Of a stretch of DNA of 64,000 nucleotides, positions 26,878 through 35,628 are shown one piece after another. The notes beneath the pieces are model-generated. The model did not search any database. It worked only from the letters and a program-made list of their open reading frames with translations, and was not told where the DNA came from. The stretch spans positions 1 through 64,000 of the forward strand of contig JAXHVO010000049.1 of the NCBI GenBank assembly GCA_034189135.1, read 5' to 3'. The position numbers and the translations under genes are program-made. The stretch is from Thermodesulfobacteriota bacterium. GTDB lineage: Bacteria; Desulfobacterota; Desulfobacteria; Desulfobacterales; JAUWMJ01. How positions within the stretch are numbered: the stretch's first letter is position 1; every line of letters begins with the position of its first letter.

Positions 26878-27051
26878 CATTGATCCAATGGTAGATTGAA
26901 TGAATACCGGGCCAAACAAAAAACCGTGCCTTTTTTTCATCTTTACGGTCAATTTTGAGACAGCCTGAAAATCTTTATGATACCGGGTTGTATTCCATTT
27001 GGCCAAAAGCCCGGGTGGCTCGGTGATTTCTGCTAGATTAAAAAGGCCTGA

Positions 27052-27732
27052 TTAGGCACTTTCATAGCAACTTTCAACATCACCATAGCTTTTGGCGCCC
27101 AAAAAATCGGCAATTGCTCTGTCATAAGCGGCGGTGTGTTCAAACGCCTTTTGTGCCAGACCGTATCTGAGCTTAAGTGATATCGATCCGTTATTTGCCT
27201 GCATATGGGATAAAATGGTTGCATAATCCAAAGGATCAACAACCGATGCAACCCTGATGAAGTTTTTGGCACTGGCTCTGATCATGCAGGGCCCGCCGAT
27301 ATCTATATTGCCCCTGGCCTGTTCAGTCGTCACATCGGGTTTTGCAATCGTCTCTTTAAATGGATAAAGATTGACAATCACCATGTCAATGGGCACACTG
27401 TCTGTTCTTTTCAGGTCTTGACTGTGAGAGTCATTATAGGTTTCGGTTAAAAGACCCAGATAGATTTTAAAATCGAGCGTCTTTACCAGGCCTCCCTGAG
27501 TTTCCGGCTGACCGGTGTAGTCTGAAACCTGCATCAGATACGATCCGAAACCTTCTCCAAGAATTTCTTTGATCCGGTTAAAAGTCCCCCCGGTTGAAAA
27601 CAGTTTTATCTGTGGATTTATCCTGATAAGCTGTGGAACCAATTCGTCCAAGCCGTTTTTATCCGATACGCTCACAAGTACATTTTTTACCTTTACCAGA
27701 TCATCTATTTTTTGAACCACATTAATGCCCAT
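27052..27732 (-). CDS. Stand-alone IMP cyclohydrolase (PurH N-terminal domain)
   Basis: 226 residues that align only with the IMP cyclohydrolase half of bifunctional PurH, which closes FAICAR to IMP in the last step of purine synthesis. Visible are VSVSDKNGL near residue 20, FSTGGT near residue 45, VNLYPFKET near residue 120 and IDIGGPCMIRASAKN near residue 143. The AICAR formyltransferase domain is absent and no such gene is adjacent, so that step must be encoded elsewhere. Its gene follows the HD protein gene by 5 bases, and the cupin, HD and cyclohydrolase genes form one minus-strand unit. Confidence 0.85.
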   Translation of the reverse strand: MGINVVQKIDDLVKVKNVLVSVSDKNGLDELVPQLIRINPQIKLFSTGGTFNRIKEILGEGFGSYLMQVSDYTGQPETQGGLVKTLDFKIYLGLLTETYNDSHSQDLKRTDSVPIDMVIVNLYPFKETIAKPDVTTEQARGNIDIGGPCMIRASAKNFIRVASVVDPLDYATILSHMQANNGSISLKLRYGLAQKAFEHTAAYDRAIADFLGAKSYGDVESCYESA

Positions 27733-27737
27733 AACGT

Positions 27738-28403
27738 TTACCTTTCTCCTTTATACTCTTTTAAAAACTGATTAAAAAAATGATCCATGAATGCATGACG
27801 TTCATCTGCCAGTTTCCTGCCCTCTCTGGTCAATATTCGATCCCGAATTTTACAAAGCTTTACCTTATACTCTCTGTAACCCGTGTCATCCACTGAATAT
27901 GGCTTTGTATTTTCTATATTCACCTGAGGATTATGAAGCCTGGCACCTACCTCCCCGGCAAAGAGAAATGCCCTTGCCACTCCCACGGCACCGATTGCAT
28001 CAAGTTTGTCCGCATCGAACAATACCTTGGCTTCTTTTGTCTCCGGGATATGGTTCCCCCTGAATCGATGGGATCTGATGCAGTGAATAATATTTTGTTT
28101 TTGTTTTTTTGAAAGGGAAAGTCTATCTACGATGGGTTCTGCCATCTGAGCACCCTTTTGTGCGTGACACACCACACCGTTTGAAGCATCCTGGGTTGAC
28201 CGGCCGATATCGTGCAAATATGCGGCAATGAGTAGCACATCCATATCAACGCCTTCAGCCCTGCCGATTTGTTCACACAGCCGGCAGACCCGAAGTGTAT
28301 GCTCCCAGTCATGGCTGCCGCGGGCCCCACTAAAATGCCCCTTTGCTACTTCCCGAATATCATGAAGCACATTATCCACCCAGTTTGTAGTGTTTTTTGA
28401 CAT
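27738..28403 (-). CDS. HD-domain phosphohydrolase
   Basis: 221 residues with a full HD motif set: SHDWEHTLRVC near residue 29, AAYLHDIGRS near residue 65, and FDADKLDAIGAVG near residue 127. These metal-dependent phosphohydrolases act on nucleotides or related phosphoesters; the linked purine gene suggests a nucleotide substrate, but this is inference. From ATG 28403 it overlaps the cupin gene by 32 bases; a GTG at 28370, just after the cupin stop, is an alternative start. Confidence 0.8.
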   Translation of the reverse strand: MSKNTTNWVDNVLHDIREVAKGHFSGARGSHDWEHTLRVCRLCEQIGRAEGVDMDVLLIAAYLHDIGRSTQDASNGVVCHAQKGAQMAEPIVDRLSLSKKQKQNIIHCIRSHRFRGNHIPETKEAKVLFDADKLDAIGAVGVARAFLFAGEVGARLHNPQVNIENTKPYSVDDTGYREYKVKLCKIRDRILTREGRKLADERHAFMDHFFNQFLKEYKGER

Positions 28404-28650
28404 TATGGCGAATACTCCAGGTGCATGACATTCCTTCAGGGAAAGAGACCAGATCTCCCTTTTTCATTTCAACCGGATCCCCGCCATCAGGGGTGACCAC
28501 CACCTCACCTTCAAGGAAATAACAAGTTTCATCCTCACTATAAGTCCAGGGAAATTCCGACACTTCCTTTGTCCAAATCGGCCAATCATAAATTCCATCC
28601 CTCTGCAACCGATTTTCATCGAGATTTCGTTCAACTTTGATTTTACTCAT
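28372..28650 (-). CDS. Small cupin protein
   Basis: 92 residues forming one cupin barrel of the DUF861/cupin_3 type: TWTYSED-like strand FPWTYSEDETCYFLEGEV near residue 33 and KKGDLVSFPEGMSCTW near residue 64. The classic His metal ligands are largely missing, as in many cupin_3 proteins. Related proteins include EutQ-like and ureidoglycine-related cupins, but the function here is unknown. AGGAGGT precedes the ATG at 28650. It is first in the cupin-HD-cyclohydrolase unit. Confidence 0.72.
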   Translation of the reverse strand: MSKIKVERNLDENRLQRDGIYDWPIWTKEVSEFPWTYSEDETCYFLEGEVVVTPDGGDPVEMKKGDLVSFPEGMSCTWSIRHNVKKHYKLGG

Positions 28651-28911
28651 GCTGACCTCCTAACCAGAACAAACCTGAAAAAAAGATTTTTTATCACCAA
28701 AAGGCAAAAGGCCCTCGATACGATCTGTGGAGACTAAGGCTTAGGCGAAAACACGTAACAGAATCCGGCAACGCAACCACACCTTGTTGGCAGAAAGCCA
28801 CCATCAATGGCCTATACAATGTTGCTACGCGTTTTGTTTTTATTACTATTTTCATGGCACAAATTCAAGCGACTTTATTATCCACATTACTCCACCAGTA
28901 TTTAAATGCTC

Positions 28912-28941
28912 TTGACAGTGTTAACATTAATGAATTATTAT
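28912..28941 (+). promoter_or_regulatory. dcw promoter candidate P1
   Basis: TTGACA at 28912-28917, an 18-base spacer and TATTAT at 28936-28941, a good sigma70-type match. It lies about 120 bases upstream of mraZ. Confidence 0.55.
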
Positions 28942-28970
28942 AAAAACTATATACAAATGATATTTTTTTC

Positions 28971-28999
28971 TTGACATCTATTGATAAATGTAGTTTTAT
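28971..28999 (+). promoter_or_regulatory. dcw promoter candidate P2
   Basis: TTGACA at 28971-28976, a 17-base spacer and TTTTAT at 28994-28999. A transcript would start near 29006, right at the first TGG box of the MraZ operator, so bound MraZ would block it. Confidence 0.55.
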
Positions 29000-29009
29000 T
29001 GATACAAAG

Positions 29010-29034
29010 TGGATAAAAGTGGCTATATATGGAG
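29010..29034 (+). promoter_or_regulatory. MraZ operator: three TGG boxes at 10-bp spacing
   Basis: TGGAT (29010), TGGCT (29020) and TGGAG (29030), each separated by 5 bases. In E. coli MraZ represses the dcw operon by binding TGGGN direct repeats with this 5-base spacing. The spacing, the location between promoter and mraZ, and the co-located regulator gene together support autoregulation; the third G of the consensus is not kept. Confidence 0.65.
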
Positions 29035-29062
29035 AATTTTTAACCATCTCGCAGGGTGATTT

Positions 29063-29509
29063 ATGTTTAGAGGCAGCTCGGTTCATACCATAGATTCCAA
29101 AGGAAGGATTATCATTCCGGCACGATTTCGTAACCTGATCAAAGCCGAAAACTCTAACAGTCTCATGGTTTCAAAGCTGGATAAATGCCTGGTGGCCTAT
29201 CCGATTGAAGAATGGCATAGAGTCGAGTCAAAGATTTTGTCCCTGGCTGAAAAAAGTGACACCATGCGGCGTTTCAGAAGAGTTTTTATCGGCGGCGCTT
29301 CTGAATGCCCCTGTGATAAACAGGATAGAATTCTGATACCACCTTTATTAAGACAGTACGCCGATTTCAAAAAGGAAATTACCCTTGTTGGCGTACTTAC
29401 CCATTTTGAAATCTGGTGCCGGGAACAATGGGAAAAAGAAAATTTGGCTATGGAAAAAGATATGAAAAACGAAGAGGTAAGAAAAGAAATTGCAGGATTA
29501 GGACTTTGA
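29063..29509 (+). CDS. mraZ: Transcriptional regulator MraZ
   Basis: 148 residues with two SpoVT/AbrB-like DNA-binding halves: DSKGRIIIPARFR near residue 10 and DKQDRILIPPLLR near residue 83. MraZ forms a ring oligomer and represses its own dcw operon. First gene of the cluster; rsmH starts 4 bases after its stop. GCAGGGTGA precedes the ATG. Confidence 0.93.
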   Translation: MFRGSSVHTIDSKGRIIIPARFRNLIKAENSNSLMVSKLDKCLVAYPIEEWHRVESKILSLAEKSDTMRRFRRVFIGGASECPCDKQDRILIPPLLRQYADFKKEITLVGVLTHFEIWCREQWEKENLAMEKDMKNEEVRKEIAGLGL

Positions 29510-29513
29510 TTTC

Positions 29514-30452
29514 ATGCAATATCATCATATTCCTGCAATGCCTGTGGAAGTAGCCGGTTACCTTAATTGCAGGCCGGGAAAAACCTATGTAGACTGCACC
29601 CTGGGAGGCTGCGGCCATGCGGTGGATATTTGCAAAAGAATTATTCCCGACGGTCTGTTGATAGGCATAGATCAGGATATGGATGCCATTAAAAATGCAA
29701 AAATAAAACTGAGGCCGTATGAACACTGTATCCACCTCTTTAATGACAACTTTACAAATCTGAAAACTATTCTTTCACATCTGAATATCTCTTCAGCAGA
29801 TGGCATTCTGCTCGACCTCGGGCTTTCACTTTATCAACTCGAATCAAGCGGACGCGGGTTCAGTTTCCAAAGGGATGAACCTTTAGATATGCGGATGAAT
29901 ATCCAGTCGGCGATTACTGCTGAAGAAATTATCAACAAATCGAGTGAAGAGCGCCTTAGAAAAATTTTTTCAGATTACGGCGAAGAACACCGTGCAAAAC
30001 AGATTGCACACAAACTAGTAAAAATAAGAAAACACAAACCGATCAAAACCAGCGAACAACTGGCCGGAATCGTCGCCGGTGCCGCCACCAAAGGAAAACC
30101 TGTATATCAAAAAATTCATCCGGCTACCAGAGTCTTTATGGCGCTCAGGATTGCGGTGAACAAAGAATTAGAAAGACTGGAATCGTTCATGGAAAATGTG
30201 GCTGATTATTTAAATCCCGGTGGGCGACTATGCGTACTGTCATTTCATTCTCTTGAAGACCGGATAGTAAAACGCAAAATAAAAATCCTTGAAAAAGGAT
30301 GTATCTGCCCACCACAGTTTCCAAAATGTGTTTGCAACAAAAAAAGTGTGCTGCGCTCTTTGACCAAAAGGGTCATTCGTCCGACTAAAGAAGAAATCGC
30401 AAAAAATCCCATGGCCAGAAGTGCGAGGCTAAGAGCGGCAGAAAAAATATAA
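29514..30452 (+). CDS. rsmH: 16S rRNA (cytosine-N4)-methyltransferase
   Basis: 312 residues. Methylates C1402 of 16S rRNA using S-adenosylmethionine. The opening HHIPAMPVEV, the SAM loop DCTLGGCGHA near residue 26, GIDQD near residue 46, RGFSFQRDEPLDMRM near residue 117 and SFHSLEDRIVKR near residue 243 are all typical. Four bases separate it from mraZ, and ftsL follows after 15 bases. Confidence 0.95.
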   Translation: MQYHHIPAMPVEVAGYLNCRPGKTYVDCTLGGCGHAVDICKRIIPDGLLIGIDQDMDAIKNAKIKLRPYEHCIHLFNDNFTNLKTILSHLNISSADGILLDLGLSLYQLESSGRGFSFQRDEPLDMRMNIQSAITAEEIINKSSEERLRKIFSDYGEEHRAKQIAHKLVKIRKHKPIKTSEQLAGIVAGAATKGKPVYQKIHPATRVFMALRIAVNKELERLESFMENVADYLNPGGRLCVLSFHSLEDRIVKRKIKILEKGCICPPQFPKCVCNKKSVLRSLTKRVIRPTKEEIAKNPMARSARLRAAEKI

Positions 30453-30467
30453 ATTTTACAGAATATT

Positions 30468-30752
30468 ATGGAAAAAGATATTCGTCACATTAAAAATATC
30501 AGAACCTGGATAATTTTTTTATTTGTTTTTATCGCACTGCTTCTTATTTACACATGGTGCAGGATTCAGTGTGTCCAGACAGGCTATGAAATATCAAAAG
30601 CAGTAAAAATAAATGAACAGCGCATGGCTCGTAATAACAACCTGAAAATCGAACATGCGTGGTTGAAATCTCCGGAGCGTATCGCAACAAAAGCAAAAGA
30701 AGAGCTCGGCTTAATCATGCCGACAGCCAAGCAAATAATTGTAATTCCATGA
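30468..30752 (+). CDS. ftsL: Cell division protein FtsL-like
   Basis: 94 residues: a short basic cytoplasmic tail, one membrane helix (about 15-32) and a periplasmic coiled-coil region ending in the LKSPERIATKAKEELGL motif typical of FtsL. FtsL bridges FtsB/FtsQ to FtsWI in the divisome. The assignment rests on this topology and on its place between rsmH and ftsI, since FtsL sequences diverge strongly. Its stop overlaps the ftsI start (ATGA). Confidence 0.82.
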   Translation: MEKDIRHIKNIRTWIIFLFVFIALLLIYTWCRIQCVQTGYEISKAVKINEQRMARNNNLKIEHAWLKSPERIATKAKEELGLIMPTAKQIIVIP

Positions 30753-32503
30753 AATCAATCAAAAAAAGACATATAAATTTTCGCCTGGCTTTGGTCATTT
30801 TTCTTTTTATAATTTTATTTACTGCCATAGGTGCCAGAGCTGTATATCTGCAAGTTTATTGTGGCCCGTGGCTTGCCCAAAAAGCAGCCGATCAGTATGA
30901 AAGATCCTTTGAACTGGCAGGGAACCGCGGAACCATTTACGATACTAACTTTGCCAAGATGGCTGTAAGTAATCTGGCAACCTCCATTGCCGCGTATCCC
31001 AAACAAATAAAAAATGCAGGGGAGTCGGCAAAAGTACTTTCACCCATATTGAAGGTGAACAGGAAAATCCTGAAAGAAAAACTTATCAGTGAAAAGCCAT
31101 TTGTATGGATCAAGCGTCAGTCTTCACCGAATGAAACAAAAGCAGTAAAAAAACTCAAGCTCGAAGGAATCGCTTTTATTCCCGAATACAACCGCTTTTA
31201 TCCTCTAAAAACACTGGCTGCCCAGGTGATTGGCTTTACCGGTACAGACGGTAATGGCCTGGAAGGAATCGAATTTTATTACGATTCATATTTAAGAGGC
31301 ACCAAGGGCAACTTTACTATCTTAAAAGATGCGTTTGGCAATGGATTTGTCTCAGGAGAAGGAAATGTTCCTGATCATAGCGGAAAGAATATTATACTTA
31401 CAATAGACAAAACCATTCAATACATCACCGAAAATGCCCTGGAAAGAACCGTAACATCTTTTTCAGCCAAATCCGGAATGGCCATTGTAATGGTGCCAAA
31501 AACAGGGGCCATGCTGGCCATTGCGCACTACCCTTTTTTTAATCCGAATTCTTTTAAATACTTCCGAAGGGAGCTGTGGAGAAACAGGGCAATCACCGAT
31601 CCGTTTGAGCCTGGATCAACCATGAAAATTTTCAGTGCTGCCGCGGCAATACAATCCGGCGGGTCATCACCGAATACCATCTATTTCTGTGAAAACGGCG
31701 CGTACAAGATAGGAAGGAAGACAATCCATGACAACGCATCACATGGATGGCTTTCCTTGCAGCAGATTGTCAAATACTCCAGCAATATCGGTGCGGTAAA
31801 AATCAGTGAAAAAATAGGACCCGAACGTCTATACAGTACCCTGCGTCATTTTGGTTTCGGGACAAAAACCGGAATCGACTGCCCAGGTGAAACTGCCGGT
31901 AGTTTGGCCCTTTATAAGCAATGGACCAAATTAGATACCGGGGCAATTTCCTTTGGCCACGGTATTTCAGTATCTGCCGTTCAACTGGTCGAAGCGGTTT
32001 CAGCCATCGCAAACGATGGGATTCTCATGAAGCCTTACCTGGTAAAGGCTATTACAGATAAGAATGGTCAGTATATCCATCGCTTCAAACCGCGAAAAAT
32101 GAGGAGGGTCATTTCAACCCGTACGGCAAAAGAGATCGCAAAAATAATGAAAACCGTAATTACCAGAAACGGTACAGGGACGCTGGCCGCTCTTGAGGGA
32201 TATTCTGTTTGTGGAAAGACAGGAACCTCTCAGAAAATCGGTAAAGACGGAACTTACTCCGAAGATAAATATATCGCATCTTTTACCGGGTTTACTCCTG
32301 CAGAAAATCCTGAAATTGCTGTTTTGGTAGTCATTGATGAACCTGTGGAAAAGTATTACGGCGGGATTGTTGCTGCCCCTGCATTTAAGAAAATTGCCCA
32401 TGAAACGCTTAATCACCTGAACATATCTCCCACAGTTGAGTTGAACAAATTGACTTTTTCATTAAAAAAGAGGCCAGAGGGTGAAACTTTCCAGGATACT
32501 TAA
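30749..32503 (+). CDS. ftsI: Division-specific transpeptidase (penicillin-binding protein 3)
   Basis: 584 residues. One N-terminal membrane helix (about 10-32), a pedestal domain, then the transpeptidase domain with SXXK (GSTMK, catalytic Ser), SXN (YSSN) and KTGT (GKTGTSQK). It cross-links septal peptidoglycan. I place the start at ATG 30749, which overlaps the ftsL stop as ATGA; a longer in-frame start at 30659 would run inside ftsL. The protein ends shortly after the transpeptidase domain, without a PASTA domain. The stop lies 23 bases inside murE. Confidence 0.92.
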   Translation: MKSIKKRHINFRLALVIFLFIILFTAIGARAVYLQVYCGPWLAQKAADQYERSFELAGNRGTIYDTNFAKMAVSNLATSIAAYPKQIKNAGESAKVLSPILKVNRKILKEKLISEKPFVWIKRQSSPNETKAVKKLKLEGIAFIPEYNRFYPLKTLAAQVIGFTGTDGNGLEGIEFYYDSYLRGTKGNFTILKDAFGNGFVSGEGNVPDHSGKNIILTIDKTIQYITENALERTVTSFSAKSGMAIVMVPKTGAMLAIAHYPFFNPNSFKYFRRELWRNRAITDPFEPGSTMKIFSAAAAIQSGGSSPNTIYFCENGAYKIGRKTIHDNASHGWLSLQQIVKYSSNIGAVKISEKIGPERLYSTLRHFGFGTKTGIDCPGETAGSLALYKQWTKLDTGAISFGHGISVSAVQLVEAVSAIANDGILMKPYLVKAITDKNGQYIHRFKPRKMRRVISTRTAKEIAKIMKTVITRNGTGTLAALEGYSVCGKTGTSQKIGKDGTYSEDKYIASFTGFTPAENPEIAVLVVIDEPVEKYYGGIVAAPAFKKIAHETLNHLNISPTVELNKLTFSLKKRPEGETFQDT

Positions 32504-34079
32504 GGCAGTCAAAGTAAATAGTATTTACCGTACAGGTAAACAGACTGCACCAAAAGATGGTTTTAAGCAAAATTTAAATCATGATCCTGATATTGGTTCG
32601 CTGCACTACAGAGCACAGGAAGTTCATCCCGGGGGGTTATTTGTAGCCATACCAGGGCTTGTTTCAGATGGTCATGATTTTATTGACCAGGCCCGTATCA
32701 GAGGCGCTTTGGCTGTTGTATCACAAAAACCGGTTCAATCTGATCACTCACTTATCCAAAACACCAGGCTGAACGAAGATGATTTAACAGTCATTGAAGT
32801 TGATAACTCCAGGAAAGCTCTGGCAGAAATATCGGCAGCCTTTTTCGGAAACCCGTCGCAACAACTGAATTTAACGGGAATAACCGGAACAAACGGGAAG
32901 ACAACAACCGCATATCTTATTGAAAGTATACTGGTTGCCGCTGGAATAAACACAGGGGTTATCGGTACCATAAACTACCGATATAATGGTAAGGTTTTCG
33001 AAAACCCGGTAACCACACCGGAATCACTCGATTTGCAGAAAATCCTGGCGGGAATGCTGAAAGAAGGGGTCACTCACGTTGTGCTGGAGGTGTCTTCCCA
33101 CGCCATTGATCTCTACAGGATAGAAAACTGCTGGATGGATACGGGCGTGTTTACAAATTTAACCCAAGACCACCTCGATTATCATGGTGATATGAATTCC
33201 TACTGGCTTTGCAAGAAAAAAATGTTTATCGAGCATCTGCCTTCAGGGATTAAAAAAGACCGTGCGCTCGCTGTAATCAATCGTGATAATTCGAAAGGAA
33301 GAGAACTTTTCAATATACTTCCTGTTGGTGGCATTTCCACCGGGCATTCAACAGATAACATGATATGGCCGAAAATGATTACACATAACTTAAATGGTAT
33401 TACGGGAAAGATTTCAACACCTGCCGGAAGCTTCGATTTCAAGTCGTCGCTGGTGGGAAAACATAATATAGAAAATATTCTCTCTGCCACGGGTGTGGGA
33501 ATCGCTCTCGATCTTTCTTTAGACACTATTAAGAAAGGCCTAGAAAATGTTTTCTTTATACCCGGACGCCTTGAAAGAATTGCCGGAAATAATGGACGTT
33601 TTGTATATGTAGATTATGCGCATACACCTGATGCTCTGGGCAATGTATTGGCTTCTTTAAAAGCAGTTTCGCCGAAAAAAATAATATGTGTATTTGGATG
33701 TGGAGGAGACAGGGACAGAGGCAAACGGCCGATTATGGGCGAGGTAGTCGGAAAACTTTGCGACCTGGCAATAGTCACTTCTGACAATCCTCGAACTGAG
33801 AATCCAGATAAAATTATAGATCAGATTATTTCCGGATTAAAAAAATCATGCCACCATCAATACAGCCGGTCAAGCCTTAAAACTGGTTTGAAAGAAAAGG
33901 GTTATGTGATCGAACCGGACCGTAGAAGTGCAATAAAACTTGGCATCGATGTTTCCCGCCAGGGGGATACTGTACTTATCGCCGGAAAGGGTCATGAAAC
34001 CTATCAGATCATGGGCAAAGATATAATCGCCTTTGATGATAGAAAAGAAGCAAAACAGGCACTTATGAATGAAGCTTAA
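32481..34079 (+). CDS. murE: UDP-MurNAc-tripeptide synthetase (MurE)
   Basis: 532 residues. Adds the third amino acid to UDP-MurNAc-L-Ala-D-Glu. ATP-binding GITGTNGKTTTAYL near residue 134, and the specificity motif DNPRTE near residue 436, which selects meso-diaminopimelate; GKGHETYQ near the C-terminus also fits. The N-terminal 35 residues are a little longer than in many MurE. It starts at GTG 32481 with AGAGG upstream, overlapping ftsI by 23 bases. Confidence 0.95.
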   Translation: MKLSRILKAVKVNSIYRTGKQTAPKDGFKQNLNHDPDIGSLHYRAQEVHPGGLFVAIPGLVSDGHDFIDQARIRGALAVVSQKPVQSDHSLIQNTRLNEDDLTVIEVDNSRKALAEISAAFFGNPSQQLNLTGITGTNGKTTTAYLIESILVAAGINTGVIGTINYRYNGKVFENPVTTPESLDLQKILAGMLKEGVTHVVLEVSSHAIDLYRIENCWMDTGVFTNLTQDHLDYHGDMNSYWLCKKKMFIEHLPSGIKKDRALAVINRDNSKGRELFNILPVGGISTGHSTDNMIWPKMITHNLNGITGKISTPAGSFDFKSSLVGKHNIENILSATGVGIALDLSLDTIKKGLENVFFIPGRLERIAGNNGRFVYVDYAHTPDALGNVLASLKAVSPKKIICVFGCGGDRDRGKRPIMGEVVGKLCDLAIVTSDNPRTENPDKIIDQIISGLKKSCHHQYSRSSLKTGLKEKGYVIEPDRRSAIKLGIDVSRQGDTVLIAGKGHETYQIMGKDIIAFDDRKEAKQALMNEA

Positions 34080-35544
34080 ATCACCAAAAACAAGACGGCG
34101 TCACACCAAAAAATCAAAATCCGAATTCAAAAATCGGATACTGTGGACTGCTGCCGACGTTATTGAAGCAACAGGTGGAAAGCTTATCTGCGGTAATCCA
34201 CATGACAGATTTACAGGCATCAGCATTGACTCCCGCAGTGTTATAGCAAACGAACTGTTTGTCGCAATCAAAGGGGAGACTCATGATGGTCACAGTTTTG
34301 CTGCAGATGTGATCCGCCAGGGGATATCAGGACTGGTTATAAATAAAGATAAGGCAAACGATCTTCCCGTTGAAGAATGGAAGAAAAATAAGATTGTATG
34401 CCTTGCAACAAATAATACCACCAAAGCTCTTGGCGATCTGGCCTCTTTTCATAGGAAGCGAACGAATGTGACGGTTGTCGCCATCACCGGATCAAACGGT
34501 AAAACCACTACCAGAGAAATGACTGCTTCCGTTGTTGGGCAGTGTTTTGAAACACTTTCAAGCAGAGGAAATTTTAACAATGAAATAGGCCTCCCCCTCA
34601 CCCTCCTCAAGCTTGACCACGGCCATAAATTGGCCGTGGTTGAGCTTGGCATGAATGCTCCGGGAGAAATAGCAAGGCTCGGTGCAATGTGCATGCCTGA
34701 CATTGGTGTGATCACCAATATCGGTCCTGCGCACCTTAAAGGGGTTGGCTCCATCGAAGGGGTGATGCATGCAAAAGGAGAACTTTTAGATAAAATCAAA
34801 ACCGGCGGCACTGCTGTTCTCAATGCAGATGATCACAGGGTTTTGCACCTGGCAAGCAATGCCCCCGTAAATGTAATTTTTTTCGGCATGTCTGATGAGG
34901 CCACCAGCCGCGCTGAACGAATTACGGAGACAGGCCGTGGTATATCATTTACCCTTGTTTTACCGGAAGAAACAGGTCCCATAGATCTTAAAACTCCCGG
35001 CATTTTTATGGTGTCAAACGCCCTGGCTGCAGCCGCCGTTGGATATAAACTGGGATTGTCGGCAAAAGAGATAAAAACAGGTCTTGAGGATTTCAAACCG
35101 GTCCACGGAAGAATGAATATTCTCCATACGGACAGAGGGATCAATCTGATAGACGATACTTATAATGCCAATCCGGGTTCCATGAAACAAGCATTAAAAA
35201 CGCTAACCATGCTTAAAAAAAATAATAGAGGGATATTCATTGCCGGAGACATGTTTGAGCTCGGAAGACATGCCGTACAGATGCATAAAGAAATTGGTGC
35301 TGTGGCTGCCGACTCCGGTATTAGTATGCTTTATGTCACGGGAGAATATTCAAAAGATGTCGTATCTGGTGCTTCCGCCGGTGGCATGATAGCAGAAAAT
35401 ATTTTTACCGGAAGTAAAAAAGAAATTATTGATGATCTAACTGGACGCCTCCGGGCAAATGACTGGGTCCTGGTAAAAGGTTCAAGAGCGATGAAAATGG
35501 AAGAAGTTGTGGCAGGATTGATGAATATCCAACCGCATAAGTAA
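34069..35544 (+). CDS. murF: UDP-MurNAc-tripeptide-D-Ala-D-Ala ligase (MurF)
   Basis: 491 residues. Adds D-Ala-D-Ala to complete the UDP-MurNAc-pentapeptide. Visible are IDSRSV near residue 53, the ATP loop ITGSNGKTTTRE near residue 141, NNEIGLP near residue 169 and DDTYNANPGSM near residue 362. The start overlaps murE by 11 bases. An N-terminal Lys/Arg-rich extension of about 25 residues precedes the first domain. Confidence 0.95.
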   Translation: MKLKSPKTRRRHTKKSKSEFKNRILWTAADVIEATGGKLICGNPHDRFTGISIDSRSVIANELFVAIKGETHDGHSFAADVIRQGISGLVINKDKANDLPVEEWKKNKIVCLATNNTTKALGDLASFHRKRTNVTVVAITGSNGKTTTREMTASVVGQCFETLSSRGNFNNEIGLPLTLLKLDHGHKLAVVELGMNAPGEIARLGAMCMPDIGVITNIGPAHLKGVGSIEGVMHAKGELLDKIKTGGTAVLNADDHRVLHLASNAPVNVIFFGMSDEATSRAERITETGRGISFTLVLPEETGPIDLKTPGIFMVSNALAAAAVGYKLGLSAKEIKTGLEDFKPVHGRMNILHTDRGINLIDDTYNANPGSMKQALKTLTMLKKNNRGIFIAGDMFELGRHAVQMHKEIGAVAADSGISMLYVTGEYSKDVVSGASAGGMIAENIFTGSKKEIIDDLTGRLRANDWVLVKGSRAMKMEEVVAGLMNIQPHK

Positions 35545-35628
35545 GGATAGCTACTTTGAAATTCGACATTCCATATGCGGTTAAATAATCACTTAATTCA
35601 ATGATACTGAAGAACGGCTGTTAAAATT

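Larger units (their letters stand above)
28651..29062. other. Divergent region between the cupin operon and the dcw cluster
   Basis: 412 bases. The left half holds an imperfect inverted repeat (arms near 28752-28766 and 28833-28849, AAAACACGTAAC versus its near complement). The right half holds the dcw promoters and the MraZ operator (separate entries). No gene is supported. Confidence 0.5.
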
